64,000 nucleotides of DNA from Lachnospiraceae bacterium (GCA_028694115.1 JAQUUB010000008.1:1-64000), one strand, 5' to 3'. Positions 19,293-29,036 are shown, numbered from the stretch's first letter. Program-made: numbers and translations. The notes: generated by a model from the sequence alone, not told the origin.

Positions 19293-20275
19293 TACAACAC
19301 CTCCAATAAGCTAATCAACAGTTTCGCAGCCACCACAAAAGATGCAAACATAGATAACCCCACTGCAATTACTCTTTCAAAAGATATCGGAGTCTTGCCA
19401 ACGAGTTTCCCCGTCTGACCATTCACATAAAACTTATAGTCTACACGCTTAAATCGATATGTATAAACCCAAATTGGAAATAATGCATATTTTTTCCCTT
19501 TATCTTGCAATATTAGATTCTTTTGTACTGGTGTGACACTAGCATATCCATCGATTGTTGACTGCATGTTTTTCTCTGCTGCATCATTTGCCTTTTGTTT
19601 TGCTCTTGATTCAAATTTTTCAGAGCTATCATTGTAAATTTCACCATAGAATCCTGATAAATATTTTGAGTCAAATCCAGTTAGCTGTTCATATTTATAA
19701 GGCTCCATTAAATCCATCACGCCATCTTCCATCATAAAGGATGCATCTGCAGGTATTTTTTCAAAATCCATTTCAAGATCACGTCGTATCTGGTATTTAC
19801 TCGTTTCAGTATATTCTGTATTTCCAGTTCTCCAAGTTTTTATTTTAGTACCAACGCCTTCATAAATATACTTACCAAAATAATCAAAAAGCCAAAAAGG
19901 AACATAACTACCCTTTAATTCTTCTAAACTGCTTTGTGATAAAAAATCACTTGGAGTAAACATCCGGGATTTGAATTCTTTTCTAAGAATTTCTGTTGCC
20001 TGCTCCTTACTGATATAAAATGGAAGTACCAAATCGGGTTTCAGTTCTTCACTTACTTTCGAGTTAAGAATTACCCATGTTTTACAATGCTCACATTTGG
20101 TAGCAGACGCATATTTCTCGGGAGTTATTTGAGCACCACACATACTACAGATTTGTTCATCTGCGTGCTCAATTACTTCTTCGCTGTCTTCACTTTGACA
20201 GCTGGGGCAAACCATTTTCCCCTTTTCTGGATTAAATATAATATTGCTTCCACAGTTTTTACACTTATAAATCAT
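19292..20275 (-). CDS. Double zinc-ribbon membrane protein
   Basis: The N-terminus carries two zinc ribbons: YKCKNCGSNI with VCPSCQ, and CSMCGAQI with CEHCKTW. A central domain follows (residues 90-290) with SYVPFWLFDYFGKYIYEG and KYALFPIWVYTYRF, and the end is hydrophobic (VIAVGLSMFASFVVAAKLLI), probably one transmembrane helix. It resembles conserved Firmicutes proteins described as TFIIB-type zinc-ribbon proteins, with no known function. ATG at 20275 begins MIYKCKNCG; an ATG at 20287 is also possible, and the ribosome site GAGAGG does not settle it. It is coupled to the TPM gene. Confidence 0.75.
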   Translation of the reverse strand: MIYKCKNCGSNIIFNPEKGKMVCPSCQSEDSEEVIEHADEQICSMCGAQITPEKYASATKCEHCKTWVILNSKVSEELKPDLVLPFYISKEQATEILRKEFKSRMFTPSDFLSQSSLEELKGSYVPFWLFDYFGKYIYEGVGTKIKTWRTGNTEYTETSKYQIRRDLEMDFEKIPADASFMMEDGVMDLMEPYKYEQLTGFDSKYLSGFYGEIYNDSSEKFESRAKQKANDAAEKNMQSTIDGYASVTPVQKNLILQDKGKKYALFPIWVYTYRFKRVDYKFYVNGQTGKLVGKTPISFERVIAVGLSMFASFVVAAKLLISLLEVL

Positions 20276-20373
20276 ATTAACTACCATACCTCTCTCAAAT
20301 TATATGACTAACATAATAATTATAGTTTATTTATCCCCTTAGTTCAACGAAAACTATTGCAAAATCAAAACAA

Positions 20374-20409
20374 TAGCTCTACCAACAGAATAATCTGCCT
20401 GCAGAGCTA
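20374..20409 (-). terminator. Terminator of cysK
   Basis: TAGCTCT and AGAGCTA close a hairpin with an extra G-U rich inner stem. On the minus strand it is followed by TTGTTTTGATTTT, 11 bases after the cysK stop. Confidence 0.6.
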
Positions 20410-20419
20410 AACTTTACTT

Positions 20420-21346
20420 TTATTCAAAAAGAGCGGTTGAGAAATAACGTTCTGCTGTATCTGGTAACACGGTAACAACCGTCTTTCCCTTTCCCAGCTT
20501 CTTCGCCAGCTTTAATGCAGCTGCCACATTCGTGCCACTGGATATCCCACACATTAACCCCTCTTTGCAAGCCAACTCTTTGGCTGTTTGTAACGCTTCT
20601 TCATCTGTTACTATATAAATATTGTCATAAATATTCAGGTTCAGATTCTGTGGAATCAATCCATCTCCAATACCCATCTGCAAATGAGTTCCTATTGTTC
20701 CTCCGGCTAAAATTGCAGCATTTTCTGGTTCCACAGCCCATATTTCAACGTCTGGATATTGAGCCTTTAATACCTCTCCAATACCTGAAATTGTACCACC
20801 AGTTCCAATACCGGAGCAGAATCCGTGAATCGGACCTGCAACCTGCTCCAAAATTTCTAGTGCCGTATGATGCTTATGTACTTGTGGATTGGCTGGATTT
20901 GAAAATTGCTCTGGTACATATATTCTAGGATCTTCCTTTGCCATTTTCTTGGCTGTATTCATACATTCCTCTATACAAGCACCTATATTACCTGCATCAT
21001 GAACCAATACTACCTTTGCACCATAATGCTCCACAAGTAATTTTCTTTCTTTACTAACAGAATCAGGCATTATAATGATGGTTTCATATCCCTTTACAGC
21101 TCCAATTAAGGCTAACCCAATTCCTTGATTTCCACTTGTCGGTTCAACGATAATTGTATCTTTTTTAATGATTCCTGCTCTTTCTCCTGCCAATATCATA
21201 TTATAAGCGGTTCTTGTTTTAATAGAACCGCCAACATTTAATCCTTCGTATTTTACTAATACCTCTGCACTATCTTCCTGTGTCATATGATTTAATCTTA
21301 TAACAGGCGTATGCCCCATAGCATCTAATACATTATCATATACCAT
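20420..21346 (-). CDS. cysK: Cysteine synthase A
   Basis: PLP enzyme that makes cysteine from O-acetylserine and sulfide. The PLP lysine is K43 in GGSIKTRTA; PTSGNQGIGLA binds the substrate carboxylate, GIGTGGTISG binds the PLP phosphate, and GISSGTNVAAAL is the usual C-terminal serine motif. Length is 308 residues, as expected. GGGGAC precedes the ATG. It is a single-gene unit, 37 bases below the cytidylate-kinase-like gene and followed by its own terminator. Cystathionine beta-synthase-like activity is the main alternative. Confidence 0.93.
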   Translation of the reverse strand: MVYDNVLDAMGHTPVIRLNHMTQEDSAEVLVKYEGLNVGGSIKTRTAYNMILAGERAGIIKKDTIIVEPTSGNQGIGLALIGAVKGYETIIIMPDSVSKERKLLVEHYGAKVVLVHDAGNIGACIEECMNTAKKMAKEDPRIYVPEQFSNPANPQVHKHHTALEILEQVAGPIHGFCSGIGTGGTISGIGEVLKAQYPDVEIWAVEPENAAILAGGTIGTHLQMGIGDGLIPQNLNLNIYDNIYIVTDEEALQTAKELACKEGLMCGISSGTNVAAALKLAKKLGKGKTVVTVLPDTAERYFSTALFE

Positions 21347-21383
21347 TACAACGTCCCCTATACTTAGTTTCTAATTCGAATTG

Positions 21384-21974
21384 CTAAACAGTAACCTCTG
21401 GAAACCGGATCTTCATATAACCTTTTATGATTTCTACACATTTATCAAATCCTAATTCACTACTATTTAGGCATAAATCATAATTCTTGGCGCTATCCCA
21501 TTCTGCTCCTGTATGATGCTTATAATAAGCACTTCTCTCTTTATCTACCATTTCAATTTTTTTAACTGCTTCTTTTTGTGTCAAATCAAAACGAGTCATA
21601 ACTTCCTTTACACACGCTTCTCGATCCGCATAAATAAATACACGTACGACATTATCTTTGCCTTTTAGGACATAATCTGCACATCGACCAACAATAATGC
21701 AGGATTCTCGTTGTGCAAGTTTTGTAATCGCATCCGCTTGGAAGGCAAATAGGCTTTCTTCGGAAGTTAAATTTCCTTTTTTCTGAAATAATGTTTTTTT
21801 TACCTTTTCATCAGTAATTCCAAACAGCCCTTCATGAATTCCACTTTCTTCTGAAGCTATTTTACTTAAATCCTTATCATAGTAATTTACATGAAGTTCT
21901 TCTGCCAGTATTTTTCCCATGGTTTTACCACCACTACCAAATCCTCTGGCAATTGTTATCACAAAATTTGTCAT
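21384..21974 (-). CDS. Cytidylate-kinase-like protein
   Basis: P-loop kinase fold of the cytidylate-kinase-like family. ITIARGFGSGGKTMGKILAEEL gives the nucleotide-binding loop, CIIVGRCADYVL is the central strand with an Arg, and VRVFIYADREA leads to a lid-like helix with KERSAYYKHHTG. ATG at 21974 has AGGAGTG upstream. It differs from true Cmk, which is about 220 residues with a distinct NMP domain, and its substrate is unknown. It follows livF by 46 bases and probably belongs to the liv operon. A paralogue closes another amino acid transporter operon at 55671. Confidence 0.75.
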   Translation of the reverse strand: MTNFVITIARGFGSGGKTMGKILAEELHVNYYDKDLSKIASEESGIHEGLFGITDEKVKKTLFQKKGNLTSEESLFAFQADAITKLAQRESCIIVGRCADYVLKGKDNVVRVFIYADREACVKEVMTRFDLTQKEAVKKIEMVDKERSAYYKHHTGAEWDSAKNYDLCLNSSELGFDKCVEIIKGYMKIRFPEVTV

Positions 21975-22019
21975 ATGCACTCCTGTCTGCGTATTACTTA
22001 CGCATTAAAATGATTGCAG

Positions 22020-22730
22020 TTATTCTCCTAAATAAGCTTTTTTTATTGACTCATCATTCATCAACTGATTTGCTTCACCAGACAATACAATTTTACCCGT
22101 TTCTAAAACATATGCTCTATCTGCTATAGATAATGCTTTTTTTGCATTTTGTTCAATCAATAAAACCGTCGTTCCACTAGAACTTATTTCTTTAATTATA
22201 TCAAAAATCTCATTTACATACAATGGTGATAAACCCATGGAAGGTTCATCCATAAGAATAATTTTAGGCTTAGACATCAATGCTCTTCCCATTGCAAGCA
22301 TTTGCTGCTCGCCACCTGATAAGGTTCCTGCAACCTGATTTTTTCTTTCCTCAAGTCGTTTAAATCTTTTATATACATTCTGTATGGATTCTTCGATTTC
22401 ATCCTTATTCTTTCTGGTATATGCCCCCAGTTTCAGATTTTCATATACTGTTAAATTTGCAAATACCCGTCGTCCTTCGGGTACATGTGCCATTCCCATT
22501 GATACAATTTTATGCCCTGGCACTTTTGTAATATCGGTGCCTTCAAAGGTAATCGTACCCGTTTTAGCTGGAAGTAACCCTGTAATTGTATGAAGCGTAG
22601 TTGTCTTTCCTGCGCCGTTCGCTCCGATCAATGCAATTACTTCTCCCTGATTAACTTCAAAAGAGATTCCTTTAATTGCCTGTATCATTCCATAATAAAC
22701 CTGTAAATCCTTTATCTCTAACATTGCCAT
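22020..22730 (-). CDS. livF: Branched-chain amino acid ABC ATPase LivF
   Basis: Second ATPase of the high-affinity leucine/isoleucine/valine importer. Walker A is GANGAGKTT, the signature LSGGEQQMLAMGRAL, Walker B IILMDEPSMGL and the H-loop region LLIEQNAKKAL, where Asn replaces the usual His position as in other LivF proteins. Length is 236 residues, typical of LivF, which lacks the longer LivG insertion. It is 37 bases downstream of livG in the operon livK-H-M-G-F. Confidence 0.96.
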   Translation of the reverse strand: MAMLEIKDLQVYYGMIQAIKGISFEVNQGEVIALIGANGAGKTTTLHTITGLLPAKTGTITFEGTDITKVPGHKIVSMGMAHVPEGRRVFANLTVYENLKLGAYTRKNKDEIEESIQNVYKRFKRLEERKNQVAGTLSGGEQQMLAMGRALMSKPKIILMDEPSMGLSPLYVNEIFDIIKEISSSGTTVLLIEQNAKKALSIADRAYVLETGKIVLSGEANQLMNDESIKKAYLGE

Positions 22731-22767
22731 GCTATTTCCTCACTTTCTGGCTTTAGCGTCTGCTCTC

Positions 22768-23541
22768 TTATTCTCCTAAGTAAGCGGTTATTACCTGAGG
22801 ATCATTCAAAACTTTTGAAGTCTCGCCCTGTGCCAATATTTTTCCGAAATTTAATACACTTACTTCTTCACATATTCCAGAAACCAGTTTCATATCATGT
22901 TCAATTAATAAAATTGTCATTTCAAAATTATCCCTTACAAAACGAATGGTATCCATCAGTTCTTTTGTTTCATTTGGATTCATACCAGCCGCTGGTTCAT
23001 CAAGCAGAAGTAATTTAGGGTTTGTTGCCAAAGCTCTTGCAATCTCTAATTTCCTTTGTTTTCCATATGGAAGATTTTGCGCCAGCAAATCAGCTTCTTG
23101 ATCAAGGTCAAAAACTTTTAAAAGTTTTAGTGCTTCCTCATTCATTTCCTTTTCAACCTTAAAATATTTTGGTAATCTTAGAATTCCAGTTACTGTAGAA
23201 TATTGATACTGATTATGAAGCCCAGCCTTTACATTATCGAGCACAGAAAGTTCTTTAAATAGACGTATATTTTGAAACGTTCTTGCAATTCCCTCATGAT
23301 TAATATCTATCGTTTTCTTTCCAGTAATATCTTTTCCATCTAATTTAACAATACCTTCTGACGGTTTATAAACGCCTGTAAGCAGATTGAAAATAGTTGT
23401 TTTTCCTGCACCATTTGGTCCAATTAAACCATATAACTGACCCTTATTAATCCTCACTTCAAATTCATCAACTGCACGCAGTCCACCAAAAGAAATGCCA
23501 AGATTACTAATTTCAAGCATTGGAGTATTATTATCTGACAT
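22768..23541 (-). CDS. livG: Branched-chain amino acid ABC ATPase LivG
   Basis: First ATPase of the transporter. Walker A is GPNGAGKTT, the signature region is LPYGKQRKLEIARAL, Walker B LLLLDEPAAGMNP and the H-loop LLIEHDMKLV. The LivG-type insertion TFQNIRLFKELSVLDNV and the unusual signature YGKQRKLE are family hallmarks. GGAGGAAG precedes the ATG. The stop of livM lies one base upstream of the next gene boundary, so expression is tightly coupled. Confidence 0.96.
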   Translation of the reverse strand: MSDNNTPMLEISNLGISFGGLRAVDEFEVRINKGQLYGLIGPNGAGKTTIFNLLTGVYKPSEGIVKLDGKDITGKKTIDINHEGIARTFQNIRLFKELSVLDNVKAGLHNQYQYSTVTGILRLPKYFKVEKEMNEEALKLLKVFDLDQEADLLAQNLPYGKQRKLEIARALATNPKLLLLDEPAAGMNPNETKELMDTIRFVRDNFEMTILLIEHDMKLVSGICEEVSVLNFGKILAQGETSKVLNDPQVITAYLGE

Positions 23542-23542
23542 A

Positions 23543-24616
23543 CTATTCTTCCTCCTTCACTTTGGTTCTATGAATAAAATTTTTAATTGAATATCTCTCT
23601 CTTAATTCTATTGCTTTCGGACTCCAGTTAAATAACATCATGGCAATTAAAACAATTGCATAAATCAGCATACGGTAATCACTAAGTCCTCGGAGCAGTT
23701 CTGGAAGTAATGTTAGAACAACTGCTGCAATGATACTTCCTCTAATGTTACCAATCCCACCTAATACTACAAATACTAAAATCATAATTGACATGTTATA
23801 TCCAAAATTCTTTGGTAATGCTGTGAGAGTTGAGAGATTATGGGCATACAAAACACCTGCTACACCTGCTAAGGATGCTGAAATCGTAAATGCCATCAGT
23901 TTGTATTTAGTAATATTAATACCAATTGATTCTGCTGCAATACGATTATCACGAATAGACATAATTGCTCTTCCATCTCTTGATTGAACCAGGTTTAAAA
24001 CAATAATCAATGTAATAATAATTAATACAACACCTATTATAAAGCTTGAATCATTAGGCGTACCTGTAATTCCTTGTGGACCATTAATTAGTGTTTTCCC
24101 ATTCTCTGATAAATTTAATGACAAAGAGTCTTTCATTGAAAAATGAAAACCATTTTCATCTTTACCAATATAGATGACATTTACGGCATTTTTAATAATT
24201 TCTCCAAAGGCAAGAGTTACAATTGCTAGATAATCGCCTTTTAATCTTAAAACAGGAATTCCTATAAGGACACCAAATAAAGCTGCTGTTACCGCGCCAA
24301 TGATGAGTGCAATCAAAAATCTCACTCCGGAAGGGAGTACGTCCTTCATTACCACAGAAAAGAAAGCACTGCTAAATGCACCTACACACATAAATCCTGC
24401 ATGTCCAAGACTTAATTCCCCCAAAATACCTACCGTAAGATTTAACGAAACAGCTAAGATTGCATAAATGCAAAGAGGAACCAACAGTCCACTCATTAAA
24501 CTAGATACCTTACCTGCTGATAGCAAAATCTGAACCACAAAAAAGGTTGCTAATACCATTCCAAATGTAATCAGATTACTTTTTATATTTTTATTAATAC
24601 TCTTTTTTATTTTCAT
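23543..24616 (-). CDS. livM: Branched-chain amino acid permease LivM
   Basis: Inner-membrane permease with about nine hydrophobic segments, including LITFGMVLATFFVVQILL, LLVPLCIYAILAVSLNL and IMILVFVVLGGIGNIRGS. The cytoplasmic coupling motif SIRDNRIAAESIGIN is conserved in LivM. ATG at 24616 has GGAG eight bases upstream; the longer frame from 24679 overlaps livH and lacks a ribosome site. The C-terminus IELRERYSIKNFIHRTK is basic. Confidence 0.95.
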   Translation of the reverse strand: MKIKKSINKNIKSNLITFGMVLATFFVVQILLSAGKVSSLMSGLLVPLCIYAILAVSLNLTVGILGELSLGHAGFMCVGAFSSAFFSVVMKDVLPSGVRFLIALIIGAVTAALFGVLIGIPVLRLKGDYLAIVTLAFGEIIKNAVNVIYIGKDENGFHFSMKDSLSLNLSENGKTLINGPQGITGTPNDSSFIIGVVLIIITLIIVLNLVQSRDGRAIMSIRDNRIAAESIGINITKYKLMAFTISASLAGVAGVLYAHNLSTLTALPKNFGYNMSIMILVFVVLGGIGNIRGSIIAAVVLTLLPELLRGLSDYRMLIYAIVLIAMMLFNWSPKAIELRERYSIKNFIHRTKVKEEE

Positions 24617-24650
24617 ACCCAATCTCCATTCTTTTACAAACATGCAGGCT

Positions 24651-25535
24651 TTATACTTTTTCTTGAATATTCTTACCAAAAATACCTGTAGGTTTCACAA
24701 GAAGTACAATGATAAGGACAGCAAATACAATGGCATCTGCCATTTGTGAAGATATATATGCCTTTCCTAGGATTTCAATAATACCTAGTAAAATCCCACC
24801 AATCATGGCACCAGGTATGGAACCAATACCACCAAATACAGCTGCTACAAATGCCTTGATTCCAGGCATTGCGCCCGTATAGGGTGTTAATGAAGGATAT
24901 GTTGAACAAAGAAATACGCCAGCAATTGCTGCTAATGCCGATCCAATTGCAAATGTCAATGCAATTGTTGCATTCACATTGATGCCCATTAACTGTGCTG
25001 CTCCTTTATCTTCTGAAACAGCTAACATTGCCTGACCTGCTTTTGTCTTATTTACAAATAACGTCAAACCAGTCATAACTACAATTCCAGCAATAATAGT
25101 TACGATTGCTTCACCTGAAATTGTCAATTGACCATTTGCAAGTTTTATTGCTTTCACCGTAACGACAGAGGTAAAGGATTTTGTATTTGCTCCAAAGATT
25201 AATAATGCTACATTCTGAAGTAAATAGCTAACACCGATTGCTGTGATCAGAACTGCTAACGGCGATGCTGCCATACGAAGGGGACGATATGCAACCCGTT
25301 CTATTGTAACACCCAAAATAGTACATAGAATCATTGCAACGATAATACTTACCATGGGTGGCATTCCTAGTGTGCTTACAAAAGTAAAAACTGCAAAACC
25401 TCCGACCATAATAATATCGCCATGGGCAAAATTTAACATTTTAGCTATTCCATATACCATGGTATAACCGAGTGCAATTATGGCATATACACTACCTAAA
25501 CTAATACCATTAATTAAGTAAGAAACAAAACTCAT
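24651..25535 (-). CDS. livH: Branched-chain amino acid permease LivH
   Basis: Partner permease, with a typical N-terminus (FVSYLINGISLGSVYAIIALGYTMVYGI, then MLNFAHGDIIMVGG) and the coupling motif AVSEDKGAAQLMGIN. About eight membrane segments in 294 residues. Strong ribosome site AGGAG. It begins 157 bases after livK, with a terminator-like hairpin in the gap, so it is probably expressed less than the binding protein. Confidence 0.96.
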   Translation of the reverse strand: MSFVSYLINGISLGSVYAIIALGYTMVYGIAKMLNFAHGDIIMVGGFAVFTFVSTLGMPPMVSIIVAMILCTILGVTIERVAYRPLRMAASPLAVLITAIGVSYLLQNVALLIFGANTKSFTSVVTVKAIKLANGQLTISGEAIVTIIAGIVVMTGLTLFVNKTKAGQAMLAVSEDKGAAQLMGINVNATIALTFAIGSALAAIAGVFLCSTYPSLTPYTGAMPGIKAFVAAVFGGIGSIPGAMIGGILLGIIEILGKAYISSQMADAIVFAVLIIVLLVKPTGIFGKNIQEKV

Positions 25536-25650
25536 AAAAATCTCCTATCTGTTTGTCATTACAAACGAATAATACAAAAACCAACTAAGCATAAATTATA
25601 GCACAAAGGAATATCGCAAGCAAGTAATCCATATCTTTTAAACAATAGAA

Positions 25651-25676
25651 AAGAGGTTGCCTTTTGGCAACCTCTT
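25651..25676 (-). terminator. Partial terminator between binding protein and livHMGF
   Basis: A perfect 11-base inverted repeat, AAGAGGTTGCC / GGCAACCTCTT, has a TTTT loop and a T-rich tail on the minus strand. It is within the operon, after livK and before livH, where partial read-through would keep the binding protein in excess. Confidence 0.85.
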
Positions 25677-25692
25677 AGTTACTTGTAAAATA

Positions 25693-26907
25693 TTACATTG
25701 CTTTGTAAGCACCATCAACAATTTTTACAGCCTTAGGAGCCTTTGAAGGTTCTCCGTCTGCAGTCCAAGTCATACCTGTACCAGTAAGTCCATCAACGGA
25801 AATAGCCGTCATACCTTTTTTCATTGCTTCGCACATATCTGACACACTCATGTCAACTGTAATACCAGCGGAATCACCTGCTGCCTTGATTGCATAAATT
25901 GCATCATATGCATCAGCTGCAAACTGATTAGGGATTTCTCCATAAGCTGTTTTATAAGCTGCTACGAAATTCTTTGTTAATTCATCTTCTGCATCAGCTG
26001 CAAAAGGTGTTAATAACATAAGATTTTCAGCGAGAGCTGTATCAAAATTTTCAACTGTTAAAATACCATCAAGACCATCACATCCAAAGAATGTAGGAGC
26101 ATATCCCATAGTACTTGCCTGTGTAAGAATTACAGATGCTTCTGTATAGTAAATAGGTAAAAATACAAGTTCAGCACCTGCATCTTTTGCTTTTTGTAAT
26201 TGTACAGAAAAATCTGTATTACTATCTGCTGTAAATGCCTCAGCGGATACTACTTCAATTCCCTGATTTTTAGCTTCTGAAGCAAATTTTTCATAGATAC
26301 CTGATGAATAAACATCTGAACTATTATAAATGACAGCTACTTTTGTAGCAATTTTATTTTCACCAATGTACTGTGCCGAAGCAATACCCTGGTTAGGGTC
26401 TGAAAAACATACGCGGAATGCGTTGTCATACTTGATACTATCAACTGCTGATCCAGAAGGAGTTAACTGGAACATATTATCCTCTTTTGTTTTCTCAACA
26501 ACTGCTATACAAGGAGTCGATGTTACAGTACCCATTAGCATCTGCATACCCCAGTCCTTTAATGTATTATAGGCATTTACAGATTTTTCTGCATCATGCT
26601 CGTCATCCTGGAAATTGAACTCAATATTTGTACCATTGATACCACCTGCAGCATTAATCTCATCAACCGCTAATTGTGCACCATTTTTAACTGCCTGGCC
26701 ATAAACTGCTGCTGCACCGGTTACTGGGCCAATCCCACCAATTTTAAATGTAGCACCCGCTGCTGTCTCTGATGCTGCTTCCGTTGCAGCTTCTGTTGAA
26801 GCTTCCTTAGTGCCCGTTCCTGAATCCGTGTTCGTACTAGAACCACAACCTACTAATGTAGTTGCTGTCATAGCAAGAACCATTGTCATTGCTAATAATT
26901 TTTTCAT
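25693..26907 (-). CDS. livK: Branched-chain amino acid binding lipoprotein
   Basis: Extracellular substrate-binding lipoprotein of the Leu/Ile/Val family. The signal peptide MKKLLAMTMVLAMTATTLVGCG ends in a lipobox with Cys21. A low-complexity linker of Thr, Ala, Glu and Ser follows, then the type I periplasmic binding fold starting FKIGGIGPVTGAAAVYGQAV and containing INAAGGING and YYTEASVILTQASTMGY. Length is 404 residues. It has its own strong promoter and leads the operon. Exact ligand among branched-chain amino acids, or others of this family, cannot be read from sequence. Confidence 0.93.
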   Translation of the reverse strand: MKKLLAMTMVLAMTATTLVGCGSSTNTDSGTGTKEASTEAATEAASETAAGATFKIGGIGPVTGAAAVYGQAVKNGAQLAVDEINAAGGINGTNIEFNFQDDEHDAEKSVNAYNTLKDWGMQMLMGTVTSTPCIAVVEKTKEDNMFQLTPSGSAVDSIKYDNAFRVCFSDPNQGIASAQYIGENKIATKVAVIYNSSDVYSSGIYEKFASEAKNQGIEVVSAEAFTADSNTDFSVQLQKAKDAGAELVFLPIYYTEASVILTQASTMGYAPTFFGCDGLDGILTVENFDTALAENLMLLTPFAADAEDELTKNFVAAYKTAYGEIPNQFAADAYDAIYAIKAAGDSAGITVDMSVSDMCEAMKKGMTAISVDGLTGTGMTWTADGEPSKAPKAVKIVDGAYKAM

Positions 26908-26979
26908 AATGTTTCCTCCTCTTATTGCCTATTGGCTAACCTTTAGAATTTCTTTCATTTTCTTAACAGATTATTTGTT

Positions 26980-27008
26980 AGTGTACTATCCCATAACTTC
27001 CTTGTCAA
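26980..27008 (-). promoter_or_regulatory. Promoter of the liv operon
   Basis: On the minus strand, TTGACA (27003-27008) and TACACT (26980-26985) have a 17-base spacer. The leader to livK is about 65 bases. I saw no convincing CodY box next to it. Confidence 0.8.
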
Positions 27009-27032
27009 GAATAAAAGGAATAGGATAGCAAA

Positions 27033-27060
27033 AAGAGGCTGTTAATTGTAACAGCCTCTT
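27033..27060 (-). terminator. Terminator of the chemoreceptor gene
   Basis: AAGAGGCTGTTA / TAACAGCCTCTT is a perfect 12-base repeat with a 4-base loop; on the minus strand a T run follows. It insulates the liv promoter. Confidence 0.9.
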
Positions 27061-27104
27061 CACCTTACTATATAGTTTTACTACTTAATAATCATTTCGT
27101 CAAT

Positions 27105-28904
27105 CTATAATTGAAAGAAATCCATTTCATTTTCTAGCAATAATGATAAATCCTTTAAGCTCTTTGCAGCATCGGACATAATACTAATTGTTGCATCCAA
27201 TTCTTCCATTGAGGCTGTTGTTTCTTCTGTTGATGCAGCATTTTCCTCTGATATGGCTGACAAATTAGCTATAACATCCATAACTTTTGCCCTATCATTA
27301 TCACAGATTTCAGCTTGCTTTTGTATCACATTTGTCTTACTTCTTGATATATCAACACCTTCTGTTACATGCACAAACTTAATTTTTGTATCATTTAATT
27401 TCTGTTGTTGCTCTGCAACAATAATCTCTACCTCAGACATTACCTGAACTGTTGACTCTGATTGAGTGAGCAATTCATCGATTACTTGTTCAATTCTTTT
27501 AGCTGAAGTATTTGATTGTTCCGCCAATTTCTGAATTTCAGACGCAACAACTGCAAATCCTCTTCCATGCTCGCCTGCACGTGCTGCCTCAATACTTGCA
27601 TTTAAAGATAAAAGACTTGTTTCCTCCGCAATCGATGTAATAATATTAACAGCTTCTCTAATCAACTGTACAGAATCATTCGTTGCATGCACCTGACGTC
27701 CAATTTTATCAATTGCATCTGTAGTTTTGTCATTGGAATCACTTAATTCATTAATAATGATAGTTGACTCATCACTATCTGTTTTCATTTGTTTTGAAGC
27801 CTCTTCCAATTCACCAACGCTTCCCACAATTTCTTCTATCACATTTCCCATCTCGCCAATATGCTGAGAAGCCATTTCGATTTCAGCTGCCTGAGATGAT
27901 GCACCTTTAGAAATTTCTTCTATTGCCCTGCTAATTTCTTCAGCGCTCACGCTTGTCTGATTTGACATTTCATCCATGGATTTTCCAGAACTTGCAAGCT
28001 TTTCTGTAGAATCTTTAATATTCCTAATAGTAGCAGATAGCCTATTAACAAAGGACTCCATCTGCCTTGTCATGGCACCAATTTCATCTCTTCTAGATTT
28101 TACTTTTTCATCAATTGTAACGTTTAACTTTCCTTCACTTAGCTGTTTCATAATAGCTTCTGCTTTTTTGATTCCTTTAGACATCGAAAAAGCTAATAAT
28201 GTACTGACTGTAGCTGTTAGAATCAGCATAACAATAATAACGATTATAACATTGATTACCCTGCTTGTAATATAAGCATTTGCTTCCTTACTTCTCATAC
28301 CTGCAAAAGCCATACCCACAACACTACCATCTGAATTTTTTAATGGCATATAATATCCATAGTAAGGAACACCCTGAATTACTACTCTGGGATCACTGTA
28401 ATCCTCTCCCTTTTTTAATACCTTGTCTATTACATCTTCTGATGCTTTCGTACCAACCAAACGTTCTCCTGTTTCACTCGTTAGAGAAGTAGCAACTCGG
28501 GTATCTCCATAAAAAATAGTTACATCAACATTAGATTTTTTCTTTACATTATCTTCAATTACATAATTATTTGTAATCTGATGTTGTCCTTTAAAAACAT
28601 TGCCTTCTGCATCTTGTGTAAAATCCCCAGCATCCACATTCTGATATAATTCCTCCAGTGTATACGCAGTAGACCTTAATCCTTCCAGTATTGAAGTGCT
28701 CATTCCCCTATTTAGTGAAACTGCCGAATATGTACCTAATACGATTGCCATAACAAATGCTGGGATAATGGTCATTAATAACAATCTTTTTAAAATAGAA
28801 AAAGAAATACCTTCTTTATCATTCTTGATTGTTTGTTTTAAATCTTTGATTTCTTCCTGTGCTTCTTTGAATTCCTTGGCGAATTCATCTTTTCCGGTTT
28901 TCAT
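27105..28904 (-). CDS. Methyl-accepting chemotaxis protein
   Basis: Transmembrane chemoreceptor. A short cytoplasmic coiled-coil start (residues 1-45) precedes the first membrane helix ([19 protein letters not shown]), an extracellular single-Cache-like domain with [22 protein letters not shown], and a second helix ([22 protein letters not shown]). HAMP and the signalling domain follow, with the hairpin tip [28 protein letters not shown]. Start ATG 28904 has AAGGAG eight bases upstream; a longer frame to 28958 has none. The cytoplasmic leader before the first helix is unusual, since most chemoreceptors begin at the membrane. The ligand is unknown. Confidence 0.93.
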   Translation of the reverse strand: MKTGKDEFAKEFKEAQEEIKDLKQTIKNDKEGISFSILKRLLLMTIIPAFVMAIVLGTYSAVSLNRGMSTSILEGLRSTAYTLEELYQNVDAGDFTQDAEGNVFKGQHQITNNYVIEDNVKKKSNVDVTIFYGDTRVATSLTSETGERLVGTKASEDVIDKVLKKGEDYSDPRVVIQGVPYYGYYMPLKNSDGSVVGMAFAGMRSKEANAYITSRVINVIIVIIVMLILTATVSTLLAFSMSKGIKKAEAIMKQLSEGKLNVTIDEKVKSRRDEIGAMTRQMESFVNRLSATIRNIKDSTEKLASSGKSMDEMSNQTSVSAEEISRAIEEISKGASSQAAEIEMASQHIGEMGNVIEEIVGSVGELEEASKQMKTDSDESTIIINELSDSNDKTTDAIDKIGRQVHATNDSVQLIREAVNIITSIAEETSLLSLNASIEAARAGEHGRGFAVVASEIQKLAEQSNTSAKRIEQVIDELLTQSESTVQVMSEVEIIVAEQQQKLNDTKIKFVHVTEGVDISRSKTNVIQKQAEICDNDRAKVMDVIANLSAISEENAASTEETTASMEELDATISIMSDAAKSLKDLSLLLENEMDFFQL

Positions 28905-28968
28905 TATCATTCTCCTTACAGCTACCATTTTTTTATCTTTTGTTTCCACTTTTTCCACTTCAAGTGCA

Positions 28969-28977
28969 ATTATAGCA
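28969..28977 (-). promoter_or_regulatory. Extended -10 of the chemoreceptor gene
   Basis: TGCTATAAT on the minus strand is a perfect extended -10 element. No good -35 hexamer is present and it does not match the motility sigma-D consensus. It overlaps an AGTGC/GCACT inverted repeat. Confidence 0.45.
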
Positions 28978-29036
28978 CTGCCATTATTGATTTTCTACCT
29001 GTATTGCATTTTATAATATTTATTTTATATTTTTTC

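Noticed and set aside
20420..21346. Cystathionine beta-synthase
   Set aside because: Length and lack of CBS or extra domain, with typical CysK motifs, favour cysteine synthase; the activity itself cannot be seen.
28963..28979. AGTGC/GCACT as a terminator or operator
   Set aside because: The loop is the -10 TATAAT of the chemoreceptor gene; the 5-base arms are too short to support more.
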